From NCBI RefSeq assembly GCF_027912495.1, contig NZ_CP115463.1:1573501-1637500 (forward strand): DNA of 64,000 bases, in the 5' to 3' direction. This document shows, piece after piece, positions 31,669-40,863 of this stretch. The notes below the pieces were generated by a model. The model saw nothing but the letters and a program-made list of their open reading frames with translations, ran no database searches and was not told where the DNA came from. Numbering within the stretch: position 1 is the first letter of the stretch; each line of letters opens with the position of its first letter. The position numbers and the translations under genes are program-made. The stretch comes from Caulobacter sp. NIBR1757. GTDB taxonomy: Bacteria; Pseudomonadota; Alphaproteobacteria; Caulobacterales; Caulobacteraceae.

Positions 31669-33174
31669 TTGGCTCAGCAAGTTGCCTGCGGCGCTCCCGA
31701 AGCAAACGAGGTCCAGGCCCTTAAGACGTTAACGGCCGCGCTGGGCGACGGCTGGGTGCTGCTGTCCAACATCCCCAAGCGGCTGGCCGGCCGGGAGATC
31801 GACGTTCTGCTGGTGGGGCGGGACGCGGTGATCGTCGTCGAACTCAAGTACTATCAGGGTGTCCTGACTCAACCCGTCACCGGGCCGTGGCTGCGCGACG
31901 GCATGGCCATCGTCGAGAACAACAAGGATGTGAATTTCCTCGATCAGGCGGAGAAGGCCGCCCAGACGCTCAAGGGGCAGCTCAAGAGGCGCTTCCCGGA
32001 TATCGACGTCTATGTGGACGCCTGCGTCCTGCTCACCCATCCAGGCTCGTCGCTCAAGGTAGATCGCCCTGGTAGTACGCCAGACGCCGCCTTGCTCGCG
32101 GATGCCGGGCGCTTGATTGCGGCGCGATCAAAGCTCGGATCGGCGGTTTCTCAACGAACCATCGAGCAGATTTTTGACTTCGTCGGAAAGTCTGTTCCGG
32201 AAGTTCTGAAAAAGCCGCCACCACCGCGCTCGCCGTCGGCGCCTCCACGGCAACCCCCGCCGCCGCCGCGTGCGCCGCCAACGCACTCACGACAACCCCC
32301 GCCACCGCCGTCCGCGCCGGCGCCGCGGCCATCCGCGGGCGCAGGATTGGTCCACCGTAAAAGGATCGCGCCATCTCAGAAGAAGCGCTCGACAGGTTCG
32401 CCAGTCGGGGTGCTGATGCTGGCTGTTGTCGGCATCGCAATCGTCTGGGGCGGCTGGACGATGTACCAAAAGATCGCCCCGCCAAGGCCGGAAGTTCTCT
32501 ATGCCTCGCCGGGGAGGGGCGCTTCCGTCGTGAACGTCCGAAGCGGCGCTGGAACGGGTTTTGAGATCGTTGATCGGCTTCCGGCCGGGACGCCCGTCGA
32601 GCTCCGTGGCGGCGTAGAGACACGCCGAGGTCAGGGCTGGGTGGCAGTCAGGACGCCTAGCGGGAAAGATGGATACGTCAAGGAGACACTTCTGTCGCCC
32701 ACGCCAAATGTCCAGACGGACTCTGCGGCAGAGCCGATACCCGATCATGTCGCGGGCGGTTGGCCAAATGATCGCTCTCGGCCAACGGATCATCCCGCTC
32801 CGGTCGCACCGGAGCGGCGGTCTTTGCCGCGACGGCCAGAGGTCGCGGACGCCGCGCCGTCGCAAGCGCCCCAGACGTCCTTTCGGATTCCGTCGCCGGT
32901 ATGGGTGCAGCAGCCGAGCTTGGCCGATCTCGAACAGGCAATGCCGTACGCGGCAACTGCGGCCGAGCAGGACGGCGTTGTCGAGCTCGAATGCAGCGCG
33001 CTGGCCAGTGGTCGGGTCGGCGATTGCCGGGTGATGGAGGAGTCCCCTCGCGGCCTCGGATTCGGCGGCGCCGGACTTCGATTGACCGACCGTCTGCAGA
33101 TGCAAAGTCAGATGCCTGACGGTCGGTCGGTTGCCGGCGGGCGGGTGCGGGTGAAATTCAGGTTCCAGTCCTGA
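31669..33174 (+). CDS. NERD nuclease-like protein fused to SH3b and TonB-C-like domains
   Basis: 501-residue multidomain protein. Residues about 10-125 form a NERD domain with a PD-(D/E)xK-like core: GREIDVLLVGRDAVIVVELK (about 46-65). A Pro-rich linker (about 180-225) follows, then one membrane helix (VGVLMLAVVGIAIVWGGWTM, about 245-264), an SH3b domain (VVNVRSGAGTGFEIVDRLPA, about 285-304) and a TonB-C-like end (LECSALASGRVGDCRVMEES). This places a putative nuclease in the cytoplasm and two wall- or partner-binding modules in the periplasm. The start is a TTG with AAGAAGGA six bases upstream; no good ATG exists. The biological role is unknown. Confidence 0.8.
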   Translation: MAQQVACGAPEANEVQALKTLTAALGDGWVLLSNIPKRLAGREIDVLLVGRDAVIVVELKYYQGVLTQPVTGPWLRDGMAIVENNKDVNFLDQAEKAAQTLKGQLKRRFPDIDVYVDACVLLTHPGSSLKVDRPGSTPDAALLADAGRLIAARSKLGSAVSQRTIEQIFDFVGKSVPEVLKKPPPPRSPSAPPRQPPPPPRAPPTHSRQPPPPPSAPAPRPSAGAGLVHRKRIAPSQKKRSTGSPVGVLMLAVVGIAIVWGGWTMYQKIAPPRPEVLYASPGRGASVVNVRSGAGTGFEIVDRLPAGTPVELRGGVETRRGQGWVAVRTPSGKDGYVKETLLSPTPNVQTDSAAEPIPDHVAGGWPNDRSRPTDHPAPVAPERRSLPRRPEVADAAPSQAPQTSFRIPSPVWVQQPSLADLEQAMPYAATAAEQDGVVELECSALASGRVGDCRVMEESPRGLGFGGAGLRLTDRLQMQSQMPDGRSVAGGRVRVKFRFQS

Positions 33175-33194
33175 CGGCAAGGACTGCTCCGCCG

Positions 33195-33962
33195 CTACTC
33201 CATCGTCACGACCTTGTATTTGAAGGTCACGAGAATGTCGGCCCTGTAGCGGATACCGAGCGAGGACCCCTCCTGCACTGTCCGAGAGGTCCGGACGCGG
33301 GGCAGTCGGTGCGACTTGAAGGGGACGAGTTCCAGGTCCGTGGTCATCAGGCTGATCTTTGAAAGACCGGGCCCGGACGGCGGCAGGTAGCGGGCGGAAG
33401 CGTGCGTGAATTCCTTGCTCTTGTTGTTCAGGGTCAAGGTGAAGACGCTCCTCTCGGCCAGCTTCCTGGCCTTGGCGGGAAAATCCGGCGGTTCCTGGAC
33501 CCGGCATTCGTAGGTCGTCGCGCCGGGCCGGCCGGGCACGACCACGCAGTCATAGAACTCTTCGCCCTCTTCCTTGCCCGCGACGGCGTATTCGCCGCTG
33601 GGGTGCTTCTTCCAGGCGGCCAGGGTGTCGCTCTGCAGCTTGGCGCATTGGCCTGTGGTGTTCCCGGTGCTGGTCCAGGGCTCGGCCTTGAAGGGATCGT
33701 AGGTGACGTGGCCGTCGCAGGTCTCGCTGTCGCCACCGACCGTCAGCTGACCCGTGATCCGCGCCGAAAACGAAAACTGCTCGCCCGGCTGGATCATCAG
33801 ATCAGCGCTGGCCTTGCGAAGAGCGGGATTGTCGCTGCCGTCCTTCATCAACGGCTTTGGGCCTCGCTTCGCGGCGCTGTCGGCGGCGGACAGGGGGGCA
33901 AGGGCCAGAACAGCCGCCGCCAGGGATGTCAGGGCAGGTCTGAATCGGAGGATCACCGCCAT
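33195..33962 (-). CDS. Secreted protein, function unknown
   Basis: 255-residue predicted exported protein with a signal peptide (ALTSLAAAVLALAPLSAADS, about residues 9-28). The mature part contains four Cys (SETCDGHV, TGQCAKLQ, YDCVVVPG, YECRVQEP), which could form two disulfides. The C-terminal YRADILVTFKYKVV is beta-rich. I do not recognise the family. The ATG at 33962 follows AGAGGAG by two bases; a GTG directly upstream is the alternative. It converges on the NERD fusion gene with a 20-bp gap. Confidence 0.65.
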   Translation of the reverse strand: MAVILRFRPALTSLAAAVLALAPLSAADSAAKRGPKPLMKDGSDNPALRKASADLMIQPGEQFSFSARITGQLTVGGDSETCDGHVTYDPFKAEPWTSTGNTTGQCAKLQSDTLAAWKKHPSGEYAVAGKEEGEEFYDCVVVPGRPGATTYECRVQEPPDFPAKARKLAERSVFTLTLNNKSKEFTHASARYLPPSGPGLSKISLMTTDLELVPFKSHRLPRVRTSRTVQEGSSLGIRYRADILVTFKYKVVTME

Positions 33963-34008
33963 CACTCCTCTAGGGATGTGGGCCGATCCTCAAGCGCCGG
34001 GGTGACAA

Positions 34009-34029
34009 ATTCAAGCGTTCGTTGAACGC
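34009..34029 (-). terminator. Possible terminator downstream of erpA
   Basis: GCGTTC-GTT-GAACGC, a 6-bp stem with a 3-nt loop, about 20 bp after the erpA stop. On the minus strand it is followed by TTGAATTTG, a weak T-rich tail. Confidence 0.45.
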
Positions 34030-34048
34030 GCCGCCGTCACACGGCTTC

Positions 34049-34381
34049 CTAAAGCGAGAAACTCACGCCGCAGCCGCAGCTGCTCTTGGCGTTAGGGTTG
34101 CGCACCCGGAATTCGGCGCCGGCCAGTTCATCGACGAAGTCGATCTCCGAGCCCTTCAGCAGGCCCAGGGAGATGTCATCGACCAGGGCCACGGCCCCGT
34201 CGCGTTCGATCCGCAGATCCTCTGACTCGACCGCATCGACCAGGTCGAAACGGTACTGGAAGCCCGAGCAACCGCCGCCATCGACCGCCACACGAAGCAT
34301 CAGCGGGCGCCCTTCGGCGGCGGCGATGGCGCGGATGCGGGCGGCGGCGGAGGAACTGAGGGTGACGGGCGTGGCGGTCAT
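34049..34381 (-). CDS. erpA: A-type iron-sulfur cluster insertion protein
   Basis: 110-residue carrier that delivers Fe-S clusters to apoproteins. The three conserved Cys are present in GGGCSGFQYRF (about residues 36-46) and the C-terminal SSCGCGVSFSL. It is divergent from dgt, a common arrangement in alphaproteobacteria, which favours ErpA over IscA or SufA; sequence alone does not settle the subtype. Confidence 0.9.
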   Translation of the reverse strand: MTATPVTLSSSAAARIRAIAAAEGRPLMLRVAVDGGGCSGFQYRFDLVDAVESEDLRIERDGAVALVDDISLGLLKGSEIDFVDELAGAEFRVRNPNAKSSCGCGVSFSL

Positions 34382-34459
34382 GCTGTGGAAAACTCTCGTA
34401 TGCCCCTATATGTGCAACCCCGCGCCCGCTGAAAAGGGGCGCACGCTCGAAGGCATCAG

Positions 34460-35641
34460 ATGACGTCCAGCTACACCGTCTTCCGCTCGCCCTATTCGGA
34501 AGTCCCCAAGGCGTCGCGCGGGCGGCTGTTCGCCGAGCCCGAGAGCCGCACCCGCAATCCCTTCGCCCGGGACCGCGACCGCATCATCCATTCGACCGCC
34601 TTTCGCCGGCTGAAGGAGAAGACCCAGGTCTTCGTCGCCCACGAAGGCGACCACTACCGCACCCGCCTGACCCACTCGCTGGAAGTGGCCCAGATCGCCC
34701 GCAGCCTGGCCGGGGCGCTGGGCCTCGACGCCGATCTGGCCGAAACCATCGCCCTGGCCCACGACCTGGGTCATCCGCCGTTCGGCCATGCCGGCGAGGA
34801 CGCCCTCGACGACAGCATGAAGCCCTGGGGCGGTTTCGATCACAATGTGCAGACCTTCCGGGTGGTGACCGAACTCGAGCACCGCTACCCCGACTTCCTC
34901 GGCATCAACCTGACCTGGGAGACGCTGGAAGGGGTGATCAAGCACAACGGTCCGGTGACCGACAAACTGACCCGGCCCAGTTGGGCGGCGGTCACCCGCT
35001 TCAACGAGAAGATGGACCTGGAGCTGGGCGGCTGGGCTTCTGCGGAAGCACAGGTCGCCGCCCTGGCCGACGACATCGCCTACAACAATCATGATGTGGA
35101 CGACGGCCTGCAGGCCGAACTCTTCCGTCTCGAGGAACTGCTGGAGGTGCCGCTCATCGGCCCGATCCTGCAAGGGGTGCGCAGCGAGCGGCCCGACCTC
35201 GACGACCGCATCACCCGGCTGGAGGCCGTGCGCCGCATGATCGGGGCGATGGTCGATGACGTCATGGGCGAGACGCTGAAGCGCGCCGCCGTCACCGGCG
35301 TGGCCAGCCCGTCCGACGTGCGGGGGCTCGATCAGGCCCTGGTCGCCTTCTCGCCGGACATGCTGGAGGACCTCGCCCGCCTGCGCGAATTCCTCTTCGA
35401 GCGCATGTATCGCCACTGGAAGGTCAACCGCACCCGCAGCCAGGCGCGCCGTATTCTGGCCGAGATGTTTTCGTTGTTCATGGCCGAACCCGAGGTGCTG
35501 CCCACCGAGTGGTTCGTGAAGTCGCAGAACCGCGACGAGGCCGGCCGAGCGCGGGTGGTGTGCGACTACATCGCCGGCATGACCGACCGATACGCCATCG
35601 AAGAGCATCGTCGGCTGTTTCAGTTGGAAACCTGGACCTGA
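34460..35641 (+). CDS. dgt: dGTP triphosphohydrolase-like protein
   Basis: HD-domain nucleotidase that hydrolyses dGTP or other dNTPs to nucleoside and triphosphate. The 393 residues match the type 2 dGTPase-like family. The HD metal motif is spread over [19 protein letters not shown] (about residues 64-82) and [18 protein letters not shown] (about 100-117), with a later [14 protein letters not shown] (about 203-216). The [20 protein letters not shown]-terminal motif is typical. argS, which often follows dgt in related genomes, is absent; the SPOR gene follows after 92 bp. Confidence 0.93.
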   Translation: MTSSYTVFRSPYSEVPKASRGRLFAEPESRTRNPFARDRDRIIHSTAFRRLKEKTQVFVAHEGDHYRTRLTHSLEVAQIARSLAGALGLDADLAETIALAHDLGHPPFGHAGEDALDDSMKPWGGFDHNVQTFRVVTELEHRYPDFLGINLTWETLEGVIKHNGPVTDKLTRPSWAAVTRFNEKMDLELGGWASAEAQVAALADDIAYNNHDVDDGLQAELFRLEELLEVPLIGPILQGVRSERPDLDDRITRLEAVRRMIGAMVDDVMGETLKRAAVTGVASPSDVRGLDQALVAFSPDMLEDLARLREFLFERMYRHWKVNRTRSQARRILAEMFSLFMAEPEVLPTEWFVKSQNRDEAGRARVVCDYIAGMTDRYAIEEHRRLFQLETWT

Positions 35642-35733
35642 CTGGTCACGCGGGCGGTGTGATTCGATAGACTGGCGGGACGTTCCGGGCGATTCGCCCG
35701 TCTCTCGCGCATGCTCATCCGAGCGGAGCCCTG

Positions 35734-36489
35734 ATGTCCGACTACAACCGCGGCGCCTACACCCCGCCCAGCCACGACGCCCCGCTGGCCTTCGACGCCC
35801 GCCGGCCGGTGCGCGGCGGCTCGCCGGCGCCGGTCACCCTGATCATCAGCGCCCTGGTGCTGGTGGTGCTGATCGCCGGGGCCTGGTTCATCTATCGCGA
35901 CGGTTTCCGCGGGGCCGGCGATGCGCCCAAGGCTGTCGGCACGCCCGTTGCCGAGGCCAAGAGTGCACCGAAGGAAGAGGATCAGCCCTCCAACCCGGCC
36001 GACAAGCTGGTCATCTACAACGGCGAGGAAGGCGACGCGCCGCCGGCCTATGCGCCCGAGCCCGAAAAGCCGCTGCCCCGTCCGGAGGTCCCCGTGGTCG
36101 CCAAGGCCCCGGTGACGCCGGTAACCGCCGGCCCGGGCCTGAAGCCGGCGGTTCCGGCCTCGACGCCGAAGACCGCGCCCGTGACTCCGCCGCCGGCCAA
36201 GGTCGCCACCGCCCCCGTCGCCCCCGCGCCGACCCCGAAAGCCGCCGGTGGCAGCTTCCTGGTGCAGATCGGGGCCATGTCCTCGCCAGCCCTGGCCGAC
36301 AAGGCCTGGAATGACGCCGCCGCCCTGTCGCCCGGCGCCGCCGCCGGCAAGGGCAAGAAGGTCGAAACCGTCGATAGCGGCGGCAAGACCCTCTACCGCA
36401 CCTCGGTCACCGGCTTTTCGGACCGGGCCTCGGCCCAGGCCTTCTGCGACAAGCTGAAAGCGGCCGGGAAGAGCTGCTTCGTTCGGTGA
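35734..36489 (+). CDS. SPOR-domain protein
   Basis: 251-residue inner-membrane protein with a periplasmic SPOR domain that binds denuded septal glycan. The order is a cytoplasmic N-terminus, a membrane helix (VTLIISALVLVVLIAGAWFI, about residues 32-51), a long Pro/Ala/Lys linker (about 65-170), and the SPOR domain (GGSFLVQIGAMSSPALADKA, TGFSDRASAQAFCDKLKAAG, about 171-251). Its stop overlaps the nagZ GTG. It belongs to the SPOR-nagZ-scpA-scpB block. Confidence 0.9.
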   Translation: MSDYNRGAYTPPSHDAPLAFDARRPVRGGSPAPVTLIISALVLVVLIAGAWFIYRDGFRGAGDAPKAVGTPVAEAKSAPKEEDQPSNPADKLVIYNGEEGDAPPAYAPEPEKPLPRPEVPVVAKAPVTPVTAGPGLKPAVPASTPKTAPVTPPPAKVATAPVAPAPTPKAAGGSFLVQIGAMSSPALADKAWNDAAALSPGAAAGKGKKVETVDSGGKTLYRTSVTGFSDRASAQAFCDKLKAAGKSCFVR

Positions 36490-37508
36490 GCGACAGCGCC
36501 GTCATCTTCGGCTGCGCCGGCAAGGCGCTGACCGCGCAGGAGGCGGCCTTCTTTCGGGAAGTCCGTCCCTGGGGGTTCGTGCTGTTCAAGCGCAATGTCG
36601 AGAGCCCGGACCAGGTCCGGGCGCTGACGGCGGCGCTGCGCGAGACCGTCGGCTGGCACGCCCCGATCCTGATCGACCAGGAGGGTGGCCGGGTGCAGCG
36701 CCTCGGCCCCCCGCACTGGGCCAAGTACCCGCCGGGCCGCGCCTATGGCGAGCTGAGCACGAACGATCCGCTGGTGAAGCGGGAGGTCACCCGGCTCGGC
36801 GCCCGCCTGATCGCCCATGATCTGCTGGGTCTCGGCATCAACGTCGATTGCGTGCCGGTCCTCGACGTGCCCCAGCGCGGCGCCCACGACATCATCGGCG
36901 ACCGCGCCTATGGCGACACCGTCGCCGAGGTCGCGACCCTGGGCCGGGCGGCCGCCGAGGGCCTGATCGCCGGCGGGGTTCTGCCGGTCATCAAGCATAT
37001 CCCCGGGCACGGGCGCGCGATGGCCGACAGCCACCATGACCTGCCCGTCGTCGATGCGCCGGCCGGTGAGCTCAGCGAGATCGACTTCGCGCCGTTCCGG
37101 GTCCTGTCCGACATGCCCATGGCGATGAGCGCCCATGTCGTCTTCACGGCGCTGGACGGCAAGCGGCCGGCCACCCAGTCGAAGACCGTCATCCTCGACG
37201 TCATCCGCGGCGACATCGGTTTCGGCGGCCTGTTGATGACCGACGACCTGTCGATGAAGGCGCTCAAGGGCGACTTCACCCAGCGGACCCGCGCGGCGCT
37301 CGCCGCCGGCTGTGACATGATCCTCCACTGCAACGGCGACATGGCCGAGATGGAGGGCATCATGAAGGGCGTCAGGCGTCTGTCGGGCCTCTCCAAACGG
37401 CGGGCCGAGGCGGCGCTCGCCCGGCTTGCCAAGGTTCCCGAACCCTTCGACGTCAAGGACGCCCGCGCCCGCTTCGACGCGGCCTTCGAAGGGAAGTTCG
37501 CGGCATGA
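36486..37508 (+). CDS. nagZ: Beta-N-acetylhexosaminidase (peptidoglycan recycling)
   Basis: Cytoplasmic GH3 glycosidase that removes GlcNAc from anhydro-muropeptides. The 340 residues contain ILIDQEGGRVQRL (about residues 60-72), the GH3 catalytic loop KHIPGHGRAMADSHHDLPVV (about 170-189) and the nucleophile Asp in LLMTDDLSMKAL near 250. All catalytic residues are visible. The GTG start overlaps the SPOR stop (GTGA), and its stop overlaps scpA (ATGA). Confidence 0.95.
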   Translation: MSDSAVIFGCAGKALTAQEAAFFREVRPWGFVLFKRNVESPDQVRALTAALRETVGWHAPILIDQEGGRVQRLGPPHWAKYPPGRAYGELSTNDPLVKREVTRLGARLIAHDLLGLGINVDCVPVLDVPQRGAHDIIGDRAYGDTVAEVATLGRAAAEGLIAGGVLPVIKHIPGHGRAMADSHHDLPVVDAPAGELSEIDFAPFRVLSDMPMAMSAHVVFTALDGKRPATQSKTVILDVIRGDIGFGGLLMTDDLSMKALKGDFTQRTRAALAAGCDMILHCNGDMAEMEGIMKGVRRLSGLSKRRAEAALARLAKVPEPFDVKDARARFDAAFEGKFAA

Positions 37509-38320
37509 GCGACAGCTTCCAGCCCATCCTCGACTTCAAGGCCGCCAATGAGGCGGCTGAGGACGGCGAGGCCCTGATCGTCGACGTCGATGGCTACGAA
37601 GGGCCGCTGCATGTGCTGCTGGCCCTGGCGCGCAGCCAGAAGGTCGATCTGATGCAGCTGTCGATCACCCGGCTGGCCGAACAGTATCTGGCCTTCGTGC
37701 ATCAGGCCCGCCGGCTGCGCTTCAGCCTCGCCGCCGACTATCTGGTGATGGCCGCCTGGCTGGCCTACCTGAAATCCCGCCTGCTGCTGCCGCGTCCCGA
37801 CAAGGGGCGGGGCGACGAGCCGCCGGCCGAGGAGATCGCCGCCAACCTGGCCTTCCGCCTGGCCAAGCTGGACGCCATGCGCAAGGCTTCCGACGCCCTC
37901 AACATCCGCCCGCGCCTGAAGCGCGACGTGTTCGTCCGGGGCGACCCCGAACAGGTGAAGGTGGTCGGTTCCGGCCGTTTCGAGGGCGATCTCTACCAGC
38001 TGATGAGCGCCTACATTCAACAGCGGCGGCGCGAGCACTACCGCACCTATCGGCCCGAGGTTCCGGTCGCCTACGGGCTGGAAGACGCGCGGGGGCGCTT
38101 GCGCGAATTGCTACCCGAGCTGGACCGCTGGACGGCGCTGCAGGGCATCGCCCCGATGCCGGATGACGAGCTCGGCCCCAGCCGGGCCAGCTATCTGGCC
38201 TCGACCCTGTCGGCCAGCCTTGAGCTGGTCAAGGAGGGCGCCTTGCAGGCCCGGCAGATGGAGGCCTTCGCCGACCTCTATCTGAAGGTCCGCACCGGTC
38301 GTCCGGAGGCCGCCCTGTGA
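37505..38320 (+). CDS. scpA: Segregation and condensation protein A
   Basis: Kleisin subunit of the Smc-ScpAB condensin that compacts the chromosome. The 271 residues contain the N-terminal kleisin motif YEGPLHVLLALARSQKVDLM (about residues 36-55) and VMAAWLAYLKSRLLLP (about 80-95). The ATG overlaps the nagZ stop, and the stop overlaps the scpB GTG, so all three are probably coupled. Confidence 0.95.
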   Translation: MSDSFQPILDFKAANEAAEDGEALIVDVDGYEGPLHVLLALARSQKVDLMQLSITRLAEQYLAFVHQARRLRFSLAADYLVMAAWLAYLKSRLLLPRPDKGRGDEPPAEEIAANLAFRLAKLDAMRKASDALNIRPRLKRDVFVRGDPEQVKVVGSGRFEGDLYQLMSAYIQQRRREHYRTYRPEVPVAYGLEDARGRLRELLPELDRWTALQGIAPMPDDELGPSRASYLASTLSASLELVKEGALQARQMEAFADLYLKVRTGRPEAAL

Positions 38321-38961
38321 GCGACCATATCCAGCGTTGCGTCGAGGCCCTGCTGTTCGCGGCCGCCGAGCCGCTCAGCGAAGCCGATCTCGCCCGCCGC
38401 CTGCCCGAGGGCGCCGATCCGGCCGCCGCCATCCGAGCCCTGCGCGAGCAGTATGAGGGCAGGGGGGTCGAACTGGTCGAGGTGGCCGGCCGCTGGCGGC
38501 TGCAGACCGCCGCCGATCTCGCCTTCCTGATGACCGAGGAGCGGGAGGAGCCCCGCCGCCTGTCCAAGGCCGCCCAGGAAACGCTGGCCATCATCGCCTA
38601 CCACCAGCCGGTGACCCGGGCCGAGATCGAGGCCGTGCGCGGGGTGCAGGCCAGCAAGGGCACGCTCGACGTGCTGCTGGAGCTGGGCCTTGTGCGCATG
38701 CGCGGCCGCCGACGCACGCCTGGCCGGCCCGTCACCTACGGCACCACCGACCTCTTCCTCGAGCACTACGGCCTGGCGTCTCTGGGCGATCTGCCGGGCA
38801 TGACCGACATGAAGGCGCTCGGTTTGCTCGACATGAACCTGCCGCCAGGCTTCTCGGTGCCCGACCCCAGCGTGGCCGGCGATGCGCTCGAGGACGAGGA
38901 GCAGCTGGACCTCGATGTCGATGCGCCGGAGTTCGTCCAGGACTATGTGGGCGAGGAGTGA
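38317..38961 (+). CDS. scpB: Segregation and condensation protein B
   Basis: Winged-helix partner of ScpA in condensin. The 214 residues include QRCVEALLFAAAEPLSEADL (about residues 5-24) and the second winged helix LAIIAYHQPVTRAEIEAVRG (about 90-109) with RRTPGRPVTYGTTDLFLEHY. The acidic C-terminal tail is longer than in many homologues. The GTG overlaps the scpA stop. Confidence 0.95.
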   Translation: MSDHIQRCVEALLFAAAEPLSEADLARRLPEGADPAAAIRALREQYEGRGVELVEVAGRWRLQTAADLAFLMTEEREEPRRLSKAAQETLAIIAYHQPVTRAEIEAVRGVQASKGTLDVLLELGLVRMRGRRRTPGRPVTYGTTDLFLEHYGLASLGDLPGMTDMKALGLLDMNLPPGFSVPDPSVAGDALEDEEQLDLDVDAPEFVQDYVGEE

Positions 38962-39018
38962 GGCCTCTCGCCGCACTTTCGCCTAACGCGGCTTTCATTT
39001 GGCCCCCCGGGCGATCCG

Positions 39019-39032
39019 CGCCTATATAGGCG
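39019..39032. promoter_or_regulatory. 14-bp palindrome upstream of tatA
   Basis: CGCCTATATAGGCG, perfectly self-complementary, 53 bp before the tatA ATG. The TATA-like centre could be part of a promoter -10 region or an operator. No regulator can be named. Confidence 0.3.
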
Positions 39033-39084
39033 TCAAGCATTCGAGACCTGCCGCCCAGGGGCGGCAAACAGGAGCAGTTTTCAG

Positions 39085-39321
39085 ATGGGCAGTTTCAGCG
39101 TCTGGCACATCGTCATCGTTCTGGGCCTCGCGGCCCTGCTGTTCGGCGGCCGTGGAAAGCTGTCGGGCCTGATGGGTGATGCGGCCAAGGGCATCCGCGC
39201 CTTCCGCGACGGTCTGAAGGGCGAAGAGGAGGTCGTCGTCGAGGAAGAGCCGGCCAAGCCGCTGCCGAGCGCCAAGACCACCACCACGACCGCTCGCAAG
39301 AAGAGCAACATCGTCAACTGA
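39085..39321 (+). CDS. tatA: Sec-independent translocase subunit TatA
   Basis: Pore-forming subunit of the twin-arginine export system, 78 residues. It has the N-terminal helix [20 protein letters not shown] (about residues 6-25), the FGG hinge and the amphipathic helix [20 protein letters not shown]. The remaining tail is charged and Thr-rich. It is first in tatA-tatB-tatC, preceded by CAGGAGCAG. Confidence 0.95.
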   Translation: MGSFSVWHIVIVLGLAALLFGGRGKLSGLMGDAAKGIRAFRDGLKGEEEVVVEEEPAKPLPSAKTTTTTARKKSNIVN

Positions 39322-39377
39322 CGACTGGCTTCATCGGGGCTTGATCGCTCCTGCTCCAACGCCTTAAGGCGCGCCCC

Positions 39378-39908
39378 ATGCTTTCGCCTGATATCGGCGT
39401 CTCCGAGATGATCCTTGTGGCGGCTATCGCCCTGATCGTCGTGGGACCCAAGGACCTGCCGTTGCTGATGCGCCGCGTCGGGCAGTTCATCGCCCGTCTC
39501 CGGGGGATGGCCAACGAATTCCGCGCCAGCTTCGAGGACATGGCTCGCCAGTCCGAGCTCGAGGACCTGCGCAAGGAGGTCGAGGCCATGCGGTCTGGCC
39601 AGTTCGCCCCGACCATCCACGATCCCAACATCGATCAGGTCTTCGCTGAGATCGACAGCGGACTGAAGACGGGCCAGGTCAGCCTGTCCCCGGCCATCAC
39701 CGTCGATCCGCCGGCCGAGCCCGAAGCCACCAAGCCGGCTCGCAAACCGCGCGCCAAGGCGGCTCCGAAAGCCGAAGCCGACTTGCCGCCGCCGGCCCCC
39801 CGGAAGCGGGTATCGAAGAAGGCTATCGTCGAGGGCGGCGAGGCGGCGGGTGGCATCGTCCAGGCGCCCAAGCGCAAACGCGCCCGTAAGACTGGGACTG
39901 TCTCGTGA
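39378..39908 (+). CDS. tatB: Sec-independent translocase subunit TatB
   Basis: Tat receptor subunit, 176 residues. SPDIGVSEMILVAAIALIVV (about residues 3-22) followed by GPKDLPLLMRRVGQFIARLR is the canonical TatB N-terminus. The C-terminal half is Pro/Ala/Lys-rich. The stop overlaps the tatC GTG as GTGA. The 56-bp gap from tatA contains a CGCCTTAAGGCG palindrome. Confidence 0.95.
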   Translation: MLSPDIGVSEMILVAAIALIVVGPKDLPLLMRRVGQFIARLRGMANEFRASFEDMARQSELEDLRKEVEAMRSGQFAPTIHDPNIDQVFAEIDSGLKTGQVSLSPAITVDPPAEPEATKPARKPRAKAAPKAEADLPPPAPRKRVSKKAIVEGGEAAGGIVQAPKRKRARKTGTVS

Positions 39909-40786
39909 TCAACGACGAAGCCGAAATCGAGGCCTCGCGCGCGCCGCTGCTCGATCACCTGATCGAATTGCGCAGTCGGCTGATCATCAGCCTGATCGCC
40001 GTGTTTATCGGGTTCTGCGTCTGTTTCTATTTCGCCGACCCGATCTTCAAGTTCCTGATCCACCCGTTCGAAATCGCCAACGGCCTGTTCTCCGCCCAGC
40101 GGAGCAACGGCGCAAAGCACGGCCCGTTCGATCTGATCCTGGCGCTGATCAACCAGACGCCGACGACGGGCGGCAATCAGCTGCGGCTGATCTATACCGC
40201 CGCGCTGGAGCTGTTCTTCGCCAAGCTGAAAGTCGCCGGCTTCGGGGCCCTGATCGCCGCCTTCCCGATCATCGCCTGGCAGCTCTACCGCTTCATCGCC
40301 CCGGGGCTTTATCGCCGCGAGCGCTACACCGTGCTGCCGTTCCTGGTCGCCTCGCCGGTGCTGTTCACGATCGGCGCGGCGCTGGTCTACTACGTCATGC
40401 TGCCCTTCGTGCTCTGGTTCTCCCTCAGCCAGCAGATCTCGACGGGCGGGGTCACGGTCGAACTGACGCCGAAGGTCGACGAGTATCTGTCTCTGGTCAC
40501 GACCCTGGTTCTGGCTTTCGGGCTTTGCTTCCAGTTGCCGGTGGTCCTGACCCTGGCGGGCCTGGCTGGCCTGATCAGTTCGAAGGCCCTGCGCTCCGGC
40601 CGCCGCTACGCCATCCTGGGGATTGCCGTCGTCGCCGCCATCGTCACCCCGCCCGACCCGATCAGCATGCTGATGCTGGCCGGACCGATCGTGCTGCTGT
40701 ACGAAATTTCCATCTGGTGCGTCTGGCTGATCGAGCGGCGTCGCAAGAAGGAAGACGAAGACGCCGATCTGGCCGTCATCAACTAG
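39905..40786 (+). CDS. tatC: Sec-independent translocase subunit TatC
   Basis: Polytopic Tat subunit that recognises the twin-arginine signal. The 293 residues begin with the family motif ASRAPLLDHLIELRSRLIIS (about residues 10-29), have six hydrophobic segments and contain LVVTPPDPISMLMLAGPI-type sequence near TM5 (IVTPPDPISMLMLAGPIVLL). The first periplasmic loop is extended (about residues 55-95). A GTG start overlaps tatB. Nothing else of the Tat pathway follows. Confidence 0.96.
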   Translation: MINDEAEIEASRAPLLDHLIELRSRLIISLIAVFIGFCVCFYFADPIFKFLIHPFEIANGLFSAQRSNGAKHGPFDLILALINQTPTTGGNQLRLIYTAALELFFAKLKVAGFGALIAAFPIIAWQLYRFIAPGLYRRERYTVLPFLVASPVLFTIGAALVYYVMLPFVLWFSLSQQISTGGVTVELTPKVDEYLSLVTTLVLAFGLCFQLPVVLTLAGLAGLISSKALRSGRRYAILGIAVVAAIVTPPDPISMLMLAGPIVLLYEISIWCVWLIERRRKKEDEDADLAVIN

Positions 40787-40863
40787 GGCGCGCCGCCGTT
40801 GCCTGCGCAGGGGCGAGCCTATAGGTTCCGCCTCCAATTCCCTCCCATCGGAGTCTTTCGTTC

